Assembly: GCA_000349905.1 (NCBI GenBank)
Contig: KB722750.1
Location: forward strand, 1 to 11,578
DNA length: 11,578 bases
Reading direction: 5' to 3'
Origin: Volvariella volvacea V23
Lineage: Eukaryota > Basidiomycota > Agaricomycetes > Agaricales > Pluteaceae
Below the pieces are notes generated by a model that was not told where the DNA came from, ran no database searches, and worked only from the letters and a program-made list of their open reading frames with translations. This document shows positions 7,503 through 11,578 of this stretch, piece after piece. The stretch's first letter is position 1; the number at the start of each line of letters is the position of its first letter. Position numbers and translations under genes: made by a program.

Positions 7503-8815
7503 ATGACTACGACCCACTGTCAATACCCGTATCAGTCGCCTCTCCCCTTCGAGCTCACAGAGCGAATTCTCGTCACTGTGCATGCTCAGGACTTCGGAGC
7601 GTTATCCTCATGCGCACTTGCTTCACACCAATTCCTTTCCATCGTTCGACCTTTGAGATTCACCACCATTAAAGTTTCGACTCTACGTGCTCAACAGGTC
7701 CAAAAATTTGCACAATTGCTTGTCAAAAACTTGGGCTTGTCCTCCTATATCCGCTCCTTTTCATTTGCATATCACTATACTATCCGTCGGGGTGCGCAGC
7801 CTCCATCCCCGTGGACGATAATTGACCCAGGGAAAGACCTCTCGACAATGTTTTCCAATCTTCCAAATGTAGTTTCGCTGCAGATAACATCCCCATTCTT
7901 CAAAATGACATCTTGGACCGCGATTGCAGATGCAATACAAGCGAGTCTATTAAACCTTCTCCGTCAGCCATCCCTCCAATCGATCGCATTAATCGGATTA
8001 GCAGATTTACCAGCATCGTTATTCCGTTTCGTTTCATTCAGTTCCCTCAGCCTTCGGGTCTGCACCTTTGGAACACATTTTGGCGAGGAGAAGGCTCGGA
8101 TTAGTAGTATCGGAACTCTTCAACTGTGGTCCAACACTGTCGAAACAAGCTTCATGGATTCCCAGATAGATTTCGTTCTCCATCCTCACACGCCGATCTG
8201 CGTTCAAAGTCTGAGGCAACTCTACTTTCGAGTCAGGGAATTAATAACATACCCTCGTATCATGACCATACTTGGTCTCTGTCGAGACTCCCTGGAGGTG
8301 CTAGGCTTCGACATTTCGGCAGGTGAGCGGGCTTTGGTTTCATTACGAACTATAGCTGACATCCTTACATAGCAATCAATTTCACGTCCTTTGACGGGTT
8401 CAGCTTGAGCGACTTTTCTCGACTCAAAGAGCTTCGACTCAGGCTAGACTTCCTTCAAGTTGAACCTCAGCCTTCCAATCCACGGGATGTTTCCTCTTTT
8501 GCAAACTTTGTCTCAACCATATGCACCCAACACCTCCCTGAATGCTTTGAATTGCTGTACTTTGAACTCAACACAATCTACACTACCAAATCCTCCAAGC
8601 CCCTTGAACTCGATGTGTGGGAAGAGTTGGACAAGTCCATGGCGGCGCTTATTGAGCACATGACAGAAGGTGGTGAAGTTCAGATCACCTTGAAGGAGAA
8701 CGACCATGGCCACACGAAATTGATATCGAATGCAGGTGTATACTTTCCTAGGTGCAACGAAACGGGACGATTAATACTTCTCCCTATCGAAGAAGGGGGG
8801 CAGTTCAGAAATTGA
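7503..8815 (+). CDS. F-box-like/LRR protein, tandem copy 4
   Basis: Predicted product of 420 residues from exons 7503-8322 and 8373-8815. Exon 1 is exactly as long as in copy 1 (820 nt). Residues 14-56 form the F-box-like motif (LPFELTERIL, then LSSCALASHQFLSIVRPLRF). Leucine-rich segments include SFSSLSLRVCTFG. The tail has GEVQITLKEN and YFPRCNETG-LLP. The 50-nt intron 8323-8372 (GTGAGC to ACATAG) is phase 1, as in its paralogues; without splicing the frame ends at the acceptor TAG and loses the C-terminal third. There is no signal peptide or membrane segment. By family it should act as a substrate adaptor for ubiquitin ligation. It converges with the large minus-strand gene to the right. 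Confidence 0.86.
8323..8372 (+). other. Intron of F-box copy 4
   Basis: GTGAGC donor, 50 nt, CTTACATAG acceptor, phase 1, at the shared family position. Its first 20 nt closely resemble those of the copy 3 intron. Confidence 0.82.
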
Positions 8816-9180
8816 GAATAGCATCCTCATGTTACACATTTTACACACCTTGAGTTGATATGTAAATGACGTGTACCTCAATGTTCATTGGACCCATATA
8901 CCAATGTTTCGTTGTCTCATGAAGCATAACCGGGTGAGGAATCTTTGCAAACTTTGAAAGCATAAACCTTTTAATTCAAGAGCGGGGTACAGTATATAGC
9001 AAACCATATAAAATACACATCAAACAAATCTCCATAGTCCGTCTGCTCAACAAATCTCCAAGCAAAAAGAGAAAGGAAACCGAGAAGACAAAGAGAAGAC
9101 AACACATCCGATATCGCAGAAAGAAACGAAACTTTCCCAACTAGATCAAGCTACACTAAACTACCCGATAGAACAACTCT
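8816..9180. other. Convergent 3'-3' intergenic region
   Basis: It lies between the stop of F-box copy 4 (plus strand) and the stop of the large minus-strand gene, so it should contain both 3' UTRs and polyadenylation sites. It is AT-rich with A-rich runs around 9050-9130. No gene, hairpin terminator or RNA gene is visible. Confidence 0.5.
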
Positions 9181-11578
9181 TCACCCCAAAGCAAAACTCA
9201 AACTCGAACTAGATTCCAATCCATCCAAAACCCCGACGACAGGTGAACTAGCATTGGCGGGAGGTGACGAATTGACGTTCGCAGGCACCGTAGAAGCCCC
9301 CGGCGAAGGTGGTGATCCAGGAGCAGATCGATTCCCACTAGAGATCAACGCCGTCGGGGAGGTAGGCGCAGAAGTGATCTCATAATCAACACTCGGACTG
9401 GTGCCAAACCATCCCAGCGTCGTGGCTGCAGCAGCATTTGTAGGAGAATTAGGCCTCGAAGCGCCGGCAACAGCCGCAGATGGGATCTGGATATGAAGCG
9501 AGATGGATGGTGGAGGTGGTGACACGGGAGATGTCGAGCCAGGGGACGACGCAGGCGACACGTTCGTTGGTGAAGTTGATGGTGAACTATTGGCACTCAT
9601 ACTGGCGCCCATGGCCATTCCGATACCGACGCCCATCCCGAAACCCATAGTGAACATCTCAATGCCGTCCCCATCGACGAGTGGGGAACTGGGTGGGGTT
9701 GGCCGATCCTGTTCAACTACTACTGCGTTGGTGGGAGGATTTAAGGTGAGAGGGGAGGATGGGGAGCAGCTAGGGGTTACAGTGTCAATGTTCACTGCAC
9801 TGCCGGAGTGGACAAGCGTTGCATCACCACTAATGGTAGAACCAGACTCCTCGATGTTTCTCTGATAGGCTGGCAAACCGTTCAATGTAGGCCCATTGGT
9901 GCTCAAGTCGCGAAACGTATCTTGCTGGTTTTGAGCATCCAGGTTCGCGTCCTCCACGGCAGGGGCTTCCATCGGCGTCATCGGCGTCGTCGTTCCAGTG
10001 AAATCTTGCATTTGCGGCTGCAATTCGCCTCCACCACCGCTCATCTCTCCTCCCCCAGCTGCTTGCTGACTCTGATACTGATGCTGCTGCAAAGTTGCAA
10101 AAAATGCATCCCACATAGTAGAGTCAGCACCAAGCGTATTACCAAGATCAAACATCGAAGAGGAGGAAGTATTCACCATCGTCATCATATCGGAAGAAGA
10201 TGATGTTGATGCTGTTCCTGACTCTAATGATGCTGTCATCCCTGTCCCCGCCACCATCCCCATACCCGATGAATTATCGCCGCTGTTCATGTTGGCGTTG
10301 ACGCCCGCGTTCGTGTCCACGTTCATGTTCATGTCCATGTCGCCAGAAGCCCCGGGAGAATTCGATCCGCAAACTTGTCCATTAGCACTACCCAGTTCAT
10401 CCAAACGAGGCAAGGTGGGCAATAAAATCCCCTCGTCAGCCTGTCTTTCATCACCACCACTCATACTAACATCGCCACCCCCAATACCGCCATTGTTCAT
10501 CATGCCTCCCATCCCTGTATTCATCCCCATGCCCATACTCAACACCCTCCCGCCTCTTGGCGATCGCGGGATCAACACACCCCTCTCACCACCCAAATAT
10601 CCATACCCACTCCCGTTCGAATTCCCACTAAACCCTCCAAACGCAATCGGGCCTCCTCCGTTCCCATTCGCACTGGCAGTCGCCGCTGCAGCGGAGGCAG
10701 CCGCCATCCTCGCAGACGCGACAAACTTTTGGAACCACCACCGGCCAAAGTTGCCTCCACCCGAGGACGAGGGAGACGCCGAGGGCGATGACGCTTGCGA
10801 GCTTGATCCTGATCCCAACCCAGAGCCCAAGCTTGCATTCACGTTTGAGCCCGAGCCCGAGCCCGCTATCGATCCCGATCCCAATCCCGATCCATTCGCA
10901 GAGACAGGAGAACATGCGCCCGACCCAAACCCTCCGGCAGGCGAACACCGCCCACTGGCACTCCCACTCATCCCGTAGATCTGCGTCCCGGCACCAGCAG
11001 CCGCCCACTCCGCCGCTCTCCACTTGTCGATCGGCGTCCCTCTCCCGACAGGCTTCGCGCCCAGATCGAGGCTCCTCAGCTGGTGCACCCGGATCGAGCT
11101 CAACCGCGGCGGCGGGAGCGGGAGGAAGGGCACCTGGATTTGAGGCTGGAGCTGGATTTGTTGGGGGTGCGGGTGGAGTTGGATTTGCTGGGGTTGCGGT
11201 TGCGGTTGAGGCTGTAGTTGAGGCTGGGGGGCTGGCTGAGCGCCTTGCTGTTGCTGTTGCGATGAAGAGGCAGGGGAAAGAGGAAGGGGGGAAAGAGCAC
11301 CAGAGCTAGAATCGGGGGACGCTCCTGATGCCGCGGAAGGCTGGCTAGACGATTCGTAGGACAAGTACATTTCGCTGTTATACTGTGGCTGCGCTTGCTC
11401 AATCGACATCGCTGACTGCTGCTGCTGTGAAGGAGCCTGGTACTCGGATGTAGACGAGGACGACGATGGGGTCGTTAGAGCTTGATCCTGAGCGTGATCC
11501 TGGGGTTGCAACTCTATCGATGAATCAACCTGCTGGTGCTGATGCTGGTGCTGCGTATCCGCAGCCCCATACGTTGAT
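9181..11578 (-). CDS. Low-complexity Q/S/P/G/N-rich protein, 5' end outside window
   Basis: An uninterrupted minus-strand frame of 798 codons runs from the right window edge to TGA at 9181-9183. It is partial: the frame is open at 11577, and the first in-frame ATG in the window (in SAMSIEQ) lies inside the glutamine-rich part, so the true start is upstream. From the N-terminal side come His/Gln runs, a Gln-Pro stretch with IQL repeats (11240-11105), a less repetitive patch (LRSLDLGAKPVGRGTP, then KWRAAEWAAAG), Gly-Ser hexamer-coded repeats, Ala-rich and Met-Gly-Asn-rich segments, a patch MWDAFFATLQQ near 10120-10090 in acidic/Gln surroundings, and a C-terminal third full of Ser-Pro and Thr-Pro dipeptides. 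This composition suggests a disordered nuclear transcription regulator with a possible activation segment; a DNA-binding domain may lie outside the window. No intron, signal peptide or membrane segment is seen. Function is inference. Confidence 0.75.
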   Translation of the reverse strand, partial: STYGAADTQHQHQHQQVDSSIELQPQDHAQDQALTTPSSSSSTSEYQAPSQQQQSAMSIEQAQPQYNSEMYLSYESSSQPSAASGASPDSSSGALSPLPLSPASSSQQQQQGAQPAPQPQLQPQPQPQPQQIQLHPHPQQIQLQPQIQVPFLPLPPPRLSSIRVHQLRSLDLGAKPVGRGTPIDKWRAAEWAAAGAGTQIYGMSGSASGRCSPAGGFGSGACSPVSANGSGLGSGSIAGSGSGSNVNASLGSGLGSGSSSQASSPSASPSSSGGGNFGRWWFQKFVASARMAAASAAAATASANGNGGGPIAFGGFSGNSNGSGYGYLGGERGVLIPRSPRGGRVLSMGMGMNTGMGGMMNNGGIGGGDVSMSGGDERQADEGILLPTLPRLDELGSANGQVCGSNSPGASGDMDMNMNVDTNAGVNANMNSGDNSSGMGMVAGTGMTASLESGTASTSSSSDMMTMVNTSSSSMFDLGNTLGADSTMWDAFFATLQQHQYQSQQAAGGGEMSGGGGELQPQMQDFTGTTTPMTPMEAPAVEDANLDAQNQQDTFRDLSTNGPTLNGLPAYQRNIEESGSTISGDATLVHSGSAVNIDTVTPSCSPSSPLTLNPPTNAVVVEQDRPTPPSSPLVDGDGIEMFTMGFGMGVGIGMAMGASMSANSSPSTSPTNVSPASSPGSTSPVSPPPPSISLHIQIPSAAVAGASRPNSPTNAAAATTLGWFGTSPSVDYEITSAPTSPTALISSGNRSAPGSPPSPGASTVPANVNSSPPANASSPVVGVLDGLESSSSLSFALG
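10847..10893 (-). repeat. Hexanucleotide repeat coding Gly-Ser
   Basis: Degenerate 6-bp units (GAGCCC, then GATCCC/AATCCC on the plus strand) code GSGSGS-like residues on the minus strand. Units of six keep the frame when the copy number changes, so length variation between strains is likely. Confidence 0.6.
11105..11240 (-). repeat. Gln-Pro low-complexity coding tract
   Basis: The minus strand codes alternating Gln and Pro (QPQPQPQ), two QQIQL units separated by HPHP, and a proline-rich end (LPLPPP). Such tracts are common in fungal transcription regulators and are prone to slippage. Confidence 0.6.

Larger units (their letters stand above)
2731..8815 (+). repeat. Tandem array of four F-box-like paralogues
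   Basis: Four head-to-tail copies with starts 1620, 1582 and 1570 bp apart. All share length, domain order and the position and phase of one intron. Spacers are about 270-290 bp. The regular period indicates duplication of gene plus spacer by unequal crossing-over. Copies 1, 2 and 4 are intact and copy 3 is decayed. Codon use is mixed at third positions, unlike the C-biased genes on both sides. Confidence 0.9.

Noticed and set aside
10289..10978. Plus-strand open frame of 229 codons with Glu-Pro/Asp-Pro repeats
   Set aside because: Antisense image of the Gly-Ser and Met-Gly repeats of the minus-strand gene.
1..11578. Transposon, CRISPR array or prophage-like element
   Set aside because: No terminal repeats, transposase, reverse transcriptase, spaced repeats or phage genes seen; the repeats present are gene duplications and coding microsatellites.

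Overview
The window looks like nuclear DNA of a filamentous basidiomycete, most likely an Agaricomycete. The evidence is short GT-AG introns (50-123 nt), no operon structure, a tandem family of F-box-like/leucine-rich genes typical of Agaricomycete gene expansions, and a long serine/glutamine/glycine-rich regulatory-type protein. Species cannot be determined from the sequence alone.

Left part (1-2730): one plus-strand gene of unknown family (341 to about 1665) has well-formed introns and strongly C-biased codons, but its reading frame contains two in-frame stop codons. It is either a recent pseudogene or has introns I cannot place with certainty. Possible 3' exons follow to about 2100. The rest of 1666-2730 has no convincing gene.

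Centre (2731-8815): four same-strand paralogues in tandem with a period of about 1.6 kb (starts at 2731, 4351, 5933, 7503). Each encodes a protein of about 414-422 residues with an N-terminal F-box-like motif, a leucine-rich middle and a conserved C-terminal tail. Each has one phase-1 intron at the same place. Copies 1, 2 and 4 are intact. Copy 3 is a pseudogene with two frameshifts and four in-frame stops. By family, the intact copies are probably substrate adaptors of SCF-type ubiquitin ligases, with the variable middle region binding targets; this is inference.

Right part (8816-11578): a convergent 3'-3' intergenic gap, then a minus-strand gene whose 5' end lies beyond the window edge. It encodes at least 798 residues of low-complexity Q/P/S/G/N/M-rich protein with many Ser-Pro dipeptides and a short aromatic/hydrophobic patch, resembling the disordered part of a fungal transcription regulator. 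No DNA-binding domain is visible inside the window.

I see no tRNA, rRNA, CRISPR array or recognisable transposon. The most interesting content is the F-box tandem array: its decaying, possibly mosaic third copy, its conserved C-terminal signature, and an intron in copy 2 that stays open if retained.
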